Source of the DNA: Salticus scenicus
Taxonomy: Eukaryota > Arthropoda > Arachnida > Araneae > Salticidae
NCBI GenBank assembly: GCA_963930645.1
Contig: OZ005660.1
Coordinates: 202,520,927-202,584,926, forward strand
DNA length: 64,000 nt
Reading direction: 5' to 3'
The notes under the pieces are model-generated. The model was not told the origin of the DNA. It searched no databases and saw nothing but the letters and a program-made list of their open reading frames with translations. Positions 22,803-35,091 of this stretch are shown in pieces. The translations under genes were made by a program, and so were the position numbers. How positions within the stretch are numbered: the first letter of the stretch is position 1; every line of letters starts with the position of its first letter.

Positions 22803-24683
22803 TAAATACAATATTAGAAATGTCGCAATTAAATCCATCACTGAAACCAATAAACAATTCACTAACTCCGCTGATATAAAATGCCTCAAAGGTTTAAAAA
22901 ACAACCGTAAACTCGCCATCTTAAAATCTGATAAAACTAACTTAATCACAATTCTAAACCGCGAACAATATAACGAACTTATGTATGATACAATTAACAA
23001 ACTTAATGCAGAAAAAATTAAAAATTCCCCACTAAATAAACTTAACGGAAAAATTAAGGACTTACTAAAAACTGGACAATGGCCCAATAACATCCCCCCC
23101 AAAAAATAATAACTTTGCTCCTATTATCCCCCGACTATTTGCCAAATACAAAGACCACAAAAATCAAGCCTCATTACGTCCCATAGTTAATAAATCTGAA
23201 GGTCCAACATACTTCCTGGAAAAATACATGAAAATTATCTACCAAACCCTTCTCCCCCCCTCTAATATATCAATAAACTCTAACGAACTCTTCATGCAAA
23301 AACTCCAAGACACAAAAATCAACTACGACGATATAATGGTAAGCTACAACATAAAGGAATTATACCCCTCAATCGACACTATAGAAATTAGTAACATAAT
23401 TAACGAAAAAATAATAGAAACATACGGAAAAAATAAAATTAGTGAAACTCTGATTAGAACTAGTAACTTACTCCTCAACGAATCTTATTTCCAATTTAAT
23501 AACGAAATTTATCAGCAAAAACAAGGCGTGCCTATGGGGTCCCCCATCTCAGGGACTCTCGCGGAACTTAAAATGAGACTAATCGAAAATTCTGCCACCA
23601 ACATCATTGAAAACAGTAAAATCTGGACCAGATACGTGGATGACATATTTGCAATCATTCCAAATAATAACGACACTAATAATCTCTTAAATAAACTCAA
23701 CAAACTAGATAAAAATATAAAATTTACAATGGAAGAAGAAAACAATAACACAATAAACTATCTGGACATAAAAATCATAAAAAACCCAAACAATACCATC
23801 GACACAACTATATATAGAAAACCAACTTCCAATATCGAAATTATAAATAACCACTGTAATACCCCCCTCCCATATAAATATGCCGCCATCCGTTCATACA
23901 TTAATCGCGCAATCTTAATATGCTCCAACAAAAAACTCCTAAATGAAGAACTCAAATTTATCAAAAATATTGTACAAAAAGCAAACTACCCGAAAAATCT
24001 GGTTAACAAACTATATAAAAAAACGTATCAAAAAACTAAATAAAATCGATAACGCACAGAAAGAAACAAAAAAATTCACAACCTCCATCCCCTTCTGTAA
24101 CGGAAATAGTATAAAAATCAAAAACGAAGCCAAAAAATATAATATCAATATCCCAATAAAACCAAACCGCAACATCTTTCAACATATCCGGAATGAAAAA
24201 GACGTAATTGATAACCAATCAACCGCCGGGATTTATAAAATAGACTTCAAACACATAGATAATTCTCAAGCATGTTATATCGGAGTTACAAAACGGAAAA
24301 TTTATGACAGAGAAAAAGAACACAAAGCCGATCTTAAACATAACCGCCAATCCACCGCTCTAGCTTCTACCCACTCCTCTAACCCAATTAATATTAACAC
24401 CATAACAACTAAAAAAATCGCTCATTATAATAATCACAGTTACGCATTAAAAAGAGAAGCCCTTGAGATTATCACTAACCCTACTGCTATTAACGAACGC
24501 GAACACGCTACTATACCCAGAATCTGGATCCATCTGATCCTAAACAACCGAAACAAGCGAAGTGAAGCGAAAAAAGGAAGACAGGAAGAAAACAATAAAT
24601 ACGCCGGCAGCGATGGATGTCACAGTTCAGCTGAGGAAGGTTGCGATTGCAACCGAAATGCATATGAAAGTTATATGGACTAA
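22803..24683 (+). pseudogene. Penelope-like RT and GIY-YIG endonuclease, right copy
   Basis: This copy extends about 140 residues further toward the N-terminus than the left one (KSITETNKQFTNSADIKCLK, then KLAILKSDKTNLI, typical of the region before the RT fingers). Two frameshifts break it: one in the C7/A6 run at 23094-23106 and one at an A7 run near 24017-24023, where the left copy has A6. Motif A reads SYNIKELYPSID, so the catalytic Asp is replaced by Asn, while RYVDDIFAI is kept. The GIY-YIG domain is intact. It is therefore dead as a protein. Parent elements retrotranspose by RT plus endonuclease; the element ends in a hammerhead motif at 24626-24668. Confidence 0.9.
24626..24668 (+). 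ncRNA. Hammerhead-like motif at the 3' end of the right Penelope copy
   Basis: Identical to the motif at 21435-21477 but on the plus strand, with complete CTGAGGA and GAAA cores and the perfect six-base-pair stem II. Confidence 0.62.
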
Positions 24684-24757
24684 TTTTAAGGTATAAATAA
24701 AATTTAATTATTGAATTTATCGTCCTAAAATGAAATAGAAAGTTAAATAGCAACTAC

Positions 24758-25226
24758 TTGAAAGTTTCAAACTGAGATAAAAATTGCAGTTATAAACTGA
24801 TTTGCTTGATATTCAGTATGTACATAGCCCATATCACAATCTCAACCAAGTTCAATTTGATTTTCCATCTGATTTTAAAATAGCGACTACTTGAAAATTT
24901 CAAATCCTGATCTTTCACCTGGTTTCAAAATGGCAGCAATTTGAAAATTTTAAACTAACTCATAAGAAACTTATTTATGAATAGATTTACTCTAAAATCA
25001 AAATGTACTTAATTCACCATCTTGTTTCCAAATGGCAACTACTAGAGAGTTTCATGCATAGATAAAAATTCTAGCTATGACTGATTTTCTGGAAATTCAG
25101 TATGACCATAGCCCAAATCAAAATCTCAACCAAGTTTATTAATCAACTTGATCCACCATCTTGTTTCCAAATGGCAACTACTAGAAAGTTCCATACCCAG
25201 ATAAAAATTCTAGCTATGACTGATTT
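24758..25226. repeat. Satellite array, middle part
   Basis: It continues the compound satellite exactly where 21390 left off ('ttgaaagtttcaaactgaga'), with more diverged units toward 25.2 kb ('gatccaccatcttgtttcca'). Confidence 0.85.
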
Positions 25227-25239
25227 CATTTTAAGTAAA

Positions 25240-27638
25240 TCTATATATATAAAAATGAATGTTTGTCTGTATGTTATTTATAAAATCGTAAACGGCTTGA
25301 CCGATTTCGATCATTCTTTTTTTGTTTTTTTCCTTATAGGTCAGGGATGGTTTAGGAAAAAAAAAATTGAAAAAATCTTTAAAATTAATTAAAATATGAA
25401 AATAATAAACTTATTGACTTATATTGACTTAATATAAGCCATTTAAATTTTTAATTGTTGCCAAAAAATGTTTACGAGATGTATTTATTTATTGTTTTCA
25501 GCATAAAATGAAATATGCTTTCACGCGAAAAATAAGAAATTACTAAATTTTAAATTGGTCGATGAGAAAATGACACTTTATAATTTTAAAATAAAATAGT
25601 AATATTACAAATCTAACATATTTCTTCTGAATTTTATTTCACAGCATTTTTTTATATACCTCAACTTCAGATTTTTTTTTTTTTTTTTTTTTTTTTGTAG
25701 TATGGCGGATGAAACACGCTTGGCATAAACGCTAATTCAGCAATATATTAAAGGTATTTTCTTATTGATAATTCTTGACAATTTTTTATAATTTTGATGC
25801 TGAAGTAGAACGGACATTTTTCGCCAAGGAAAAGATAGAAAGAAATACGCAAGCGAAGTGATGACGTCACTGGCCGTTCGTGGATGCAAAAAAAATATTT
25901 CCTGTGTTAAACGCCCATTGGATTTTTTGTAAAAAAATATTAAAAATCGAGGAAAAATATTTCCCGAATTTAATCCCCGTATTTAGGTATAGATATGTAA
26001 TAGTTATCATGTCCATGCATTATATTAAGTTATTTTTGTAGTAAAATTGACAAAATTTGAATTTTTAATTTCAAAACTCTAGAAAAAAAAATGGCAAATT
26101 TCCATATTCGATTGAAAACACAAACATTTCATTTCAAAGGATGATATTTACACAATATCCAACTAATATACTGATTGAAAGGGAAATGGTAAATATTCTA
26201 TCATAATTTGAAATCAAATTTGTTTTCAAATGTCTAAATAAAGTATGTAATATAAGATACTAATATGTTGTAGCGGAATAGATTTGATATCGGTCATCCT
26301 TGGTAGAAAAATAAAATATCGCCAAATTATTTGGCGAACATAATTTAATTCCTTTCAAAAATCATGGTTATTTTAACAACTTATTTTAAGACAGCTATAG
26401 TATTTCCTCTCAGCTGAATTTGGCGATTTTTCTTTGGCGCCGATTTGAACGATAACGATGTCGTTCTGGATTGTTTGCGATATAATATGGCAGCCTGCAT
26501 GCTATTTATTTTGGATTTATGATTTATAATTTAGCTTACGATTTTATCATTTATGCTATATGCTATATGATTTTTAGATTTATGATTTAGCCATAATCGC
26601 CAACGAAAAATCGCCATATCTAGCTGAGGGGAAATACTATAGTTGTTCCATGAATAATATGAAACAATATTTTGTACAATGCATATTACGAAAATATACA
26701 TCTGGCATGTATATTTTCGTATTACGTTTTTGATCACCAAATACAATAAGCGCCAAGAACGACAGAGTTTTGAATTTAAAATTAAAATTTTGTCAATTTG
26801 ACAGCAAAATAACTCAATCTAACACATGCACATGATAACTAAAACATATATGTGCCCAAATATGGGGATTAAAATCGGGAAATAATTTTCTTCGATTTTT
26901 AATCATTTTTTACAAAAAATCTAATGGGCGATTAACATAGGAAATCATTTCTTGCATCCACGGACGGTCAGTGACGTCACACTTCGCTTGCGTAGGAACA
27001 ATAATAGCATAAATTATATTTTGGTCTAAAACGGCAACAAAAATTTAAAAGTCGCCAAGGGCATTAAGGCTGTACCATGATCAAGTTTACATATTAATTT
27101 ATTTATTTTTATATACCAACTACTATTAACTAAGCTTGAAGTACATATATAACCACAAAATAATAATAATTGTCTCATGCGATAGAAGTAGCCGATCATA
27201 GCATATTGTAATATTATATTTGGCTTGAAATTGCTGTCATTCTATGGTTGATCGATTAAATAAAATAAATATAGAGAATAACTTGAAAGCAAATATTATG
27301 TACATCACGTATAATGTTGCTCATATATAACTAGGATTCAAATATAAAGGGCTACTTCAAAATTTTCGATACTGTCCGTATCGAAATTGTCATATATAAG
27401 CACCTAGATAAGCACCTAAATGGAAGGCCACGGGTAAGTCATTGTCGCAGGCAATAGGGACAGGTATTTCAGTTTGCGAGGACGAACAAGGCGCTGCCGA
27501 AGGTAGCGGGAACCCAAAGCGAACTTTTGAGCGATTTCAGTATTATTATTATTATTATTTTTTTTTTTTTTCATAAAACTATATAGAAAAGAGTTTCCTT
27601 TAAATATAGTGACCAGCGAAGCGGGCAAAGCCTGCTAG
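25240..27638 (+). mobile_element. Non-autonomous Helitron
   Basis: The element starts TCTATATATATAAAAATGAA after an A and ends with a hairpin GCGGGC-AAA-GCCTGC followed by TAG/T, giving the CTAG terminus and A^T insertion site of canonical Helitrons. There is no target-site duplication. The flanks rejoin cleanly: 'cattttaagtaaa' before it plus 'ttggagtataaagg' after it reconstruct the left arm of a SINE foldback whose right arm is at 27871-27898. No Rep/helicase is encoded. It carries a 1.15-kb foldback inside. Confidence 0.82.
25842..26995. mobile_element. Foldback element with about 240-base arms inside the Helitron
   Basis: The left arm (from 'acgcaagcgaagtg', 'gacgtcactg') and the right arm (to 'cagtgacgtcac', 'cttcgcttgcgt') are reverse complements over about 240 bases, with blocks such as 'aaatcgaggaaaaatattt' diverged. 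A second inner inverted pair, 26390-26440 versus 26598-26646, shares 'gctatagtatttcc' and 'aatcgcca'. No protein is seen. Confidence 0.78.
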
Positions 27639-27898
27639 TTGGAGTATAAAGGTTAATATTTTTAACTATGTGAAAAATACCACAGCGGTGAATCGAACCC
27701 GGGCACCTCTGCTTAATGCACGGATGCTCTATCACTGAGCTACCCTGGCTGATAACCAGCTAGGCATTTCTCACATAAAATTCTTTGGCAAAGAATGTGA
27801 GAAATGCCTAGCTGGTTATCAGCCTTCCCGGCTCTGGTATTTTTCACATAGTTGGTATATAAAAATATCAACCTTTATACTCCAATTTACTTAAAATG
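27639..27898. mobile_element. Inverted SINE dimer (foldback) with tRNA-like head
   Basis: Arms 27639-27685 (plus 25227-25239 before the Helitron) and 27834-27898 are reverse complements. Nested inside, 27749-27776 pairs with 27798-27826 around a short centre. The left copy keeps a tRNA-like region on the minus strand (27680-27750) with A box TAGCTCAGTGATAGAGCA and B box GGTTCGATTC. In the right copy the tRNA-like part is deleted between 'atcagcc' and 'cccggctctgg'. Confidence 0.75.
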
Positions 27899-28165
27899 AA
27901 TATTCATGGTTGATGAATTCATGAATAAAATATTTCCATGACTGATTTGCTGAAAATTCAGTATGACCATAGCCCAAATCAAAATCTCAACCAAGTTTAT
28001 TAATCGACTTGATCTACCATCTTGTTTCAAAGTTTCAACTCAGATAAAAATTGTAGTTATGAATTGATTTGCTTGAAATCCGGTATGTACATAGCCCATT
28101 TCAAGATCTCAGTTAAGTTTATTAATCAACTTGATCCACCATCTTGTTTCAAAATAGTAACCTAC
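27899..28165. repeat. Satellite array, right part
   Basis: Units 'gactgatttgctgaaaattc', 'cttgatctaccatcttgttt' and 'ttgatccaccatcttgtttc' continue the array of 20.75-21.39 and 24.76-25.23 kb. Confidence 0.8.
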
Positions 28166-28738
28166 TCTTCCAATAAGGCAGAACGACTTGCTTGAATATT
28201 ATGGTGTTTTGCACAGTAGCAGAAACAGTGCAGCATGAAAATACAAATGTAATTTGTATCATGTCGTCAAATTACAATACTTGCTGTATATTCATGATTT
28301 ATTTTCTTCGTACATGCAAATTTTGCATATTTTATGAATTGCTACAATTTCTTATGATATCAGACTTGGTCCAGCATTTATGGATAACAGACAAATTTTG
28401 TTTTGCAACCGATAGATACAGAAAATTCTGCTACTGAGGTATTTTTAGCAAATGTTCTTATCCTGTAACATATTCTGTTTATTAAAAATTAATTAGTATA
28501 TGAAAATTTCTGAAGTAAAATTCAATTATTAGGTAAACTGGTAAAGAAAATTTTCGTCAATTTAATTTCTTCTATAAACTTTAACTCTTAACTACAATTT
28601 TCAACATTAATAGATTATAAATACAATAAGAATATTAAGAAATTTGTTTGATGTACAATGTTCTGCTTATACATAGGTCTATGTAAATATTCCATGTCAA
28701 TAAAAGTGAGAAAACATTATAACACAAAATGTAAAAAA
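28166..28738. other. Region without recognised gene
   Basis: AT-rich space between the satellite and the cathepsin B 3' end. The 81-codon frame at 28192-28437 shows no domain. Confidence 0.4.
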
Positions 28739-28744
28739 TTTATT
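28739..28744 (-). terminator. Candidate polyadenylation signal of cathepsin B
   Basis: AATAAA on the minus strand lies about 140 bases beyond the cathepsin B stop codon. It is the first such hexamer downstream in gene orientation. The local sequence is AT-rich, so chance occurrence is possible. Confidence 0.5.
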
Positions 28745-28884
28745 ACAACAGTTGATCAAATCAGATCTTTCCAAAATGCATAGAACATCAGATCTATTTG
28801 TGACAAATGCATAAAATAAAGTTACAAAATAAAGTTCATACAAAATTGTGACTCAAATAGAGCTATACATTTAATTACATGGCA

Positions 28885-28961
28885 CTAATTACGTGGAATT
28901 CCGGCATTAATAGAATCTTCAATTCCACATTCATTACTTCCTCGCAAGATCTTGAAAAATC
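28885..28961 (-). CDS. CTSB: Cathepsin B last exon and stop codon
   Basis: The exon follows acceptor CTTTCAG (28962 onward) and encodes FFKILRGSNECGIEDSINAG then IPRN and TAG at 28885-28887. FFKILRG, ECGIE and AG(I/V)P are the conserved C-terminus of cathepsin B. The tail is shorter than the human one, as in many invertebrate members. Its first two bases complete the glycine codon split with the previous exon 5.6 kb away. Confidence 0.94.
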
Positions 28962-31900
28962 CTGAAAGACAAAATATTTTTTTTTTTTAATGAACATTAT
29001 AATTTTAAAGTTGAGTAATTCAATTGAAGGTCTTTTTTTTTTTTTTTTTTCTTTCTTTGATTACTTCAATAATCACACAGAAAATTCCCTCCATCTCAAC
29101 AATAAAGAAAACTGTACTCTTTGCTTTTAGACCAATTTTTGGAAAGATAAGTATTTTTGTAAAATCAAAATTAGAGATACCGTCATTTTAAAATAACAAA
29201 ACATTTTTCACATATGATTAAAAAATTTAATTTAAAAAAAAAAATTTAAATACAGACAAAAAATTAAAAACAAACACTTCATATATTAAAAAGTACACAT
29301 TCAGGTTCTTAACAAATCCCTCATCATTATACACAAAGAACACTAAGCTACAGTTACATAAGAGAAAAAATATCTATATCTGAATAGGACGACATATTTA
29401 ACAAAAACTGAAATGGTTCCTCATTAAGGGCCCCCTTCACTCACCGCCTCCGGAAGCCGAAGCTAATGTTATTCTATGGGAAATTTTTCTTTACAAATAA
29501 CTTATTAAGTAATGCATATTTTTAAATTCTGTTTTCACATTCTGAAAATTTCCAGCTCTTAAATTGACGGACCTTTTTTAAAAAATTATTATTATTATTA
29601 TTATTATTTTATTTTTTTTTTTTTTTCTTTTTGAAGCTGCAAAATATGAAGTTTCAATATGTGAAGTTTTTCATTTTGCAATTTCAAAATAAAACATTAA
29701 AAATTAAAAAAATAGAATTTTAAAAAAGGTCCGTCAATTTAACAGTTGGGAATTTTCTGAATGTGAAAACAGAATTTAAAAATATGTATTAGTTAATGAG
29801 TTATTTGTAAAGAAAATTTCCCCATAGAATAACATTGGCTCAGGCTTCTGGCAACGGTAAGTGAAGAGGGCCGTTAAGGGAAAATTATGCAATTTCAGGA
29901 ACCACCTTCCAATAAAATTATACAGTAATAATTATTACAATTAGACATGATTATGTTCTTGATTTTGACAAAACTAAATTTTGTTTAAACCTAGCTGCAA
30001 TTGATCTATGCCTCAACTATGGATAACTATAGCAATATGCAGGGTGGTTATGATTAAACTTCCCCTATAAACAGCATCCTACCGCACAAACGGGTGAATG
30101 GAATACAACAAAATTTGGTATATAGACTATACACGAGATGCACGCATGGAATTTCAAAAAAAAAAAAAAAAAATTAGTTCCAAAATGTCCACCAGAGGGC
30201 ACCTTTTCCAGAAAAACATTAAATTTAATACAATAAACAAGCAAAACGGAATACAGAAACAATATTAACAATCCAGAATAAGAATTATAAGTAATAAAAT
30301 GTTAAACTGGGAAATGCTGTCAGTTGTAGGGAAAAAATGTCGAGATTTGCATGCTTGCGAAGAAGAGGAAGCTTTATGGAAAACAGGTTAGGTTATAAAA
30401 CGTTTTCAGACGTTGTCATGTTTTATGTCAATGTTTCCGGCTATAATGATGATGGTATCTTTAGTTAAACGTGTATTATTAGTAAAGCTGTTTCATGAAA
30501 ACAAGAGGAATGCTTCTGCTGCAGTTCATGAATTTCATCATATAAAGAACCTACGGCGTGAACCAATGTCTACTAAAGGTATCCAGGCCATGATTAAGAG
30601 ATTTGAAGGGACATGGAAATTAGGAGTTCAACCTGGAAGAGGTGGTAAACCTGTTACACCAATACTTGTTGATGTCATCAAGACAGCTGTTGCCGCACAG
30701 TCACAGACATCAGAGTACAGGCAGTAGTGCATGTGCAGTTTCTCGACAGACAGGCTATTCTTACAGCACTGTCCAAAAGTGCTCAGAAACATAATGCACT
30801 ACTTCCCATACAAAATCCACCATACCCAAGAGCTGCTTCATAGGAACAAGCCACAACGTTTCTCACTCGCAATCAGTTTTCTCAACAGAATGACTGTTGA
30901 TCTGTCATGGCCTTGGAATATTCTGTGGAGCGACAAGGCTCATTTCTACTTCAATGGGACAGTCAACTCACAGAATTGCCGCATTTGGGCTACGGAAAAT
31001 CCGCAGATGCATACTGAAATTCCCCTACATTCTGCAAAGGTAACTAACTGACTGTATGGTGTGGATTCCCGGTGACATTCATCCTTAGGCTATTCTTCAT
31101 TGAGAAAATAACTGCACGTGGTCCTGTCACATGTTCCGTTACGGGCCGTTGATACCATGACATGCTGCAGACATTTGTTGTGCCGCAACTACAGCAAAAG
31201 CGGATCCTTACATCGACCATTTTCATGCAGAATGGTGCACCCAAACATATCCCTGAGTCCGTGAAGGTGCTGTTGCTCCAACACTTCACAGACGAACATG
31301 TTATTAGTCGCTTCTCTGATAATCCATGGCCACCATGTTCGCCAGATCTAAATCCGTGCGATTTCTGGTTATGGGGCCATTTAAAAAGTGTGGTGTATCG
31401 TGGAGGTTTTGCGACGTTAAATGAATTAAAGAACTCCATAATGCTTCATGTGCAAAGCATCACAACTGATTAGTTATGATCTGCTTTGAACACACTGTCC
31501 ATTGACTTGAAATTTTGCAAGTGAATAAGGGTGGTCACAAGGAGCACCTTTCAATACATCGTCCTGGATATGATTAACAACTGCTCCTCTTGTGCAATTT
31601 CGTCTTAACGGCCCTCTTCACTTACTGTCGCCGGAAGCCCGAGCCAATGTTATTCTATGGGGAAATTTTCTTTAGAAATAACTTATTAACTAATACATAT
31701 TTTTAAATTCTGTTTTCACATTCAGAAAATTCTGAACTATTAAATTGACGGACCTTTTTTAAAAATGTATTTTTTTTATTTTTAATATTTTATTTTGAAA
31801 TTGCAAAATGAAAAAAATTCACATATTGAAAATTCGTATTTTGCAGCTTCGAAGTAAAACATAAAAAATAAAAATAATAATTTTTTAAAAAAGGTCCATC

Positions 31901-34900
31901 AATTTAACAGCTGGGAATTTTCAGAATTTGAAAACAGAATTTAAAAATATGTATTACTTAATAAGTTATTTGTAAGGAAAAATTTCCCATAGAATAACAT
32001 TAGCTTCGGCTTCCAGCGGCGGTGAGTGAAGAGGGCCCTTAATCTGTTCTTATTTCTGTAAACTGAATTTTTTTTTTCCCCCTCAAACAGCGTACTGTTA
32101 TTTTTTCCTTACCTTTACTTATGTGGTTCGATGACAAGGTAATCAGAAACTAGTCAATAAATGTTAATATTGTTTCTGTATTCAGTTTTGGTCGTTTACT
32201 GTGTTAAATTTAATGTCTTTCTGGAAAAGGCACCCTCTGGTGGACATTTTGGAACTAAATTTTTTTTTTTCGAAATTCCATGAGCTCATCTTGGGTATAG
32301 ACTATATACCAAATTTCATTGCATCCTGTTCACCCGTTTGCGCTGTAGGATACTGTTTATAGGGGAAGTTTAATTATAACCACCCTGTATGTGTCTCACA
32401 CTCCTGTGACATGCAAAGTCAAACCAGTCATGAAGGAAATGGAAAAAAAGTCTGCTGATTGCAATGGTATCATCAACAAAGCCTTAATTTCAGAGAATAT
32501 CTTTAATCAACTAATGTTGCACTTGATAAAATATATAAAACACAGTACTTCACATGTTAAAATCTAAGTCAAAAGACTTAGTTTAAAAGTTTACAATATA
32601 AAAGATAAAAAGAACATCACGACGTTTTGTCCAAGCATTGCCGCCCATGGACATCTTCAGGTTTAGTTCTCTTACTGTTAGTGTCTTAATCCTGTGTGGA
32701 TATGTGTAGGATGGGTTGCCATACTTTCACCAATTCTCTAGAATGTGTATAATTCTTGGCGCGTTTATCGTATTTTATTATCTGTATTTTTTCCTGTATT
32801 TCAAGTTTAATCAGACTGGAGCGGGTTGCTATTATTTCAGCTTGATTCCATAAAAGTATAGCATTTTTATTTTCTTCCAGTCTGATTAAACTTGAAATAC
32901 AGATAATAAAATACGATAAACGTGCCTTCAATTATATACATTCTAGAGAATTGGCAAAACTATGGCAACCCACCCTACACATATTAAAGGATCAAGACGC
33001 TAACAGTAAAAGAACTAAACCTGAAGATGTCTTGGACGAAACATCGTTATATTCTTTTTATCTTTTATATTGTAAACTTTTAAACTAAGTCTTCTGACTT
33101 AGATTTTACCGTGTGAAGTACTGCGCTTTATATATTTTATCAGTTTAATCTATACACGTGTAAAAACAATTACTCATCCAATAATGTTGCACTTTGGTGA
33201 ATAAAAGGCAAGAAAACCAACACCTCCTGATGAAATTATCAACAACCAACTATTTAACATCATAAAAGAAATGCTGGGGTGATTGTGAATTTAAGAAAAA
33301 AAATCTTAAATTTTAGCAAGAAAAAGTTTTTGTAATGAGAGAGAACATATAACTTATTGCAGGGAGGAGGTCAAATTTTCTCATTATGAATAATATTAAT
33401 TTGATATTTAAATCTTATTTTATGAATTTAATTACCAGAAAAACTGGAAGTCTGGCTCAGAAAATAAAAAAGATACCTGAAATCAGATACATTACTTGAA
33501 CACAATCACCCTGGTGATGATTAAAAATATTTTCTTTGATTCTAACGATACTGTAACTGAAAACTTGATAAATGGCTATAAATTACAACAGGACCTGAAT
33601 TTCAGTCCCAATAAATCACTTGCAAAGCAATTAAACAAAAAAATTGTAAGTATATTAAAAATATAAAAAATAACTCAGACATAAGATAAAGCCAAAAAAT
33701 GTAAAATGACAGCTGCAAAACATTAACAGCCCTCTTCACTTACTGTCGCTGGAAGCCCGAGCCAATGTTATTCTATGGGGAAATTTTCTTTACAAATAAC
33801 TTATTAACTAAAATATATTTTTAAATTCTGTTTTCACATTCAGAAAACTCCCAGCTGTTAAATTGACAGATCTTTTTTAAAAATGTATTTTTTTAATTTT
33901 TAATATTTTATTTTGAAATTGCAAAATGAAAAAATTTCACATATTGAAAATTTGTATTTTGCAGCTTCAAAATAAAATATAAAAAATTAAAAAAATATTT
34001 TTTTAAAAAAGGTCCGTCAATTTAACAGCTGGGAATTTTCAGAACATGAAAACAGAATTTAAAAATATGTATTAGTTAATAAGTTATTTGTAAAGAAAAA
34101 TTTCCCATAGAATAACATTAGTTTCGGTTTCCGGTGGCGGTGAGTGAAGAGGGCCCTTAAGTAGGAAAGCAACACAAAATATAGTTACTGAATCTTGAAG
34201 AAGATATATGGAAATAGAAGATGACAGTCTCATAGAAAACATAACTTCTTAATCTTCTTAATCTAAAATTCTTACATTTTTTTTTGGACTTATTATATGC
34301 CTGAACTACATTCTGTATTATTTTCATTTTCTTAAATAGATCAAGCAGTATATTAATGGATATATAAAATTAAATTATAAAGTCTCAAATAATGTGTGAA
34401 AAATAACAACATATACATATATATAAATCCATATTTCAGAATTTATGAAATATCACACATTAATTTGAATGATAACATCATCCATTTACAATTTAATGGC
34501 ATTTAATATGTATTCATGTCAAGCAATAACAATTTTTCTAAATAAAGTTCACAAACCTTTGTCACCCCAGTCAGTATTCCAGGAATTGGCACACAACCAA
34601 TAGGGAACGCCATTTTCAACACCCCAACCAAGAATACGGATTGCATGGCCACCCATGCTATCATCACTATGACGCTGATAGACACCTGAAATTAAGAAAT
34701 TTTATCATAGATTTTAAACAACGATAATGAATTAATAATTAGTTAAAGTAACACTTAAATGATGCAGTTAAAAACTGGTCAACAGACAGTGGCGTCGCCA
34801 GAAAAAATTTCAGGGGGGGGGCACAACCTGAAAAAATATTTTTTTCTAATAGCATAGTTTTAAAGTTAAAGAAAAAAATGCTTATTAAAATTTTTCAGGG

Positions 34901-35054
34901 GGGGGGCAAGTGCCCCCCCTTGCCCCATTCTGCCGACGCCCATGTCAACAGATAACCTCAGAAACTCTTACATGTGTTGTAAATTCTAAGAGATAAATTA
35001 CATCATTGACACTGAAAAAAAAAAAAAAAAAAGATTCATTGTTAAACAGTTAAA

Positions 35055-35091
<37 letters not shown>

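Larger units (their letters stand above)
21391..24744. mobile_element. Head-to-head Penelope-like retroelement pair, 13-bp TSD
   Basis: Two copies of one element are joined 5' to 5' at about 22802/22803, with 3' ends facing outward. The left copy is on the minus strand, the longer right copy on the plus strand. The duplication AAATAGCAACTAC lies at 21378-21390 and 24745-24757. The intact neighbouring satellite unit (21138-21150 onward) shows the uninterrupted site, which confirms the insertion. The copies are nearly identical, so the event is young. The right end carries 32 extra bases absent from the left end. Both copies are 5'-truncated relative to a full Penelope-like protein. Confidence 0.93.
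30040..32387 (+). mobile_element. Mariner-family element with long inverted repeats
   Basis: Ends are CAGGGTGGTTATGATTAAAC and the matching reverse complement, with inverted arms of about 230 bases (for example 'tccaccagagggcacctttt' against its complement near 32230). TA follows the right end; the left neighbour is TG. A TTAA MITE (31609-32038) was inserted later. It lies in the last cathepsin B intron on the opposite strand to the gene. Confidence 0.88.
32525..33181. mobile_element. Foldback with outward hammerhead motifs, 13-bp TSD
   Basis: Arms 32525-32825 and 32880-33181 are reverse complements (blocks 'ttaaacttgaaatacagata', 'taaaatacgataaac', 'gaactaaacctgaagatgtc'). The duplication TAATGTTGCACTT lies at 32512-32524 and 33182-33194. 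Hammerhead cores sit in both arms and point outward. A minus-strand frame (32686-32931) spans the centre but has no domain I recognise. It lies in the last cathepsin B intron. Confidence 0.82.

Noticed and set aside
22803..23102. N-terminal 100 residues of a long minus-strand open frame joined to the left Penelope RT
   Set aside because: This part is antisense to the right copy's coding sequence; it is an artefact of the head-to-head junction.
27680..27750. Functional tRNA gene
   Set aside because: The acceptor and anticodon stems are imperfect, the head is embedded in SINE arms, and a related copy occurs at 57.3 kb.
31044..31439. 131-codon minus-strand open frame
   Set aside because: It is antisense to the mariner transposase fragment and has no domain.
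34503..34685. 60-codon minus-strand open frame starting MSISVIVMIAWVAMQ
   Set aside because: It is the wrong frame of the cathepsin B His/Asn exon and runs past the GT donor.
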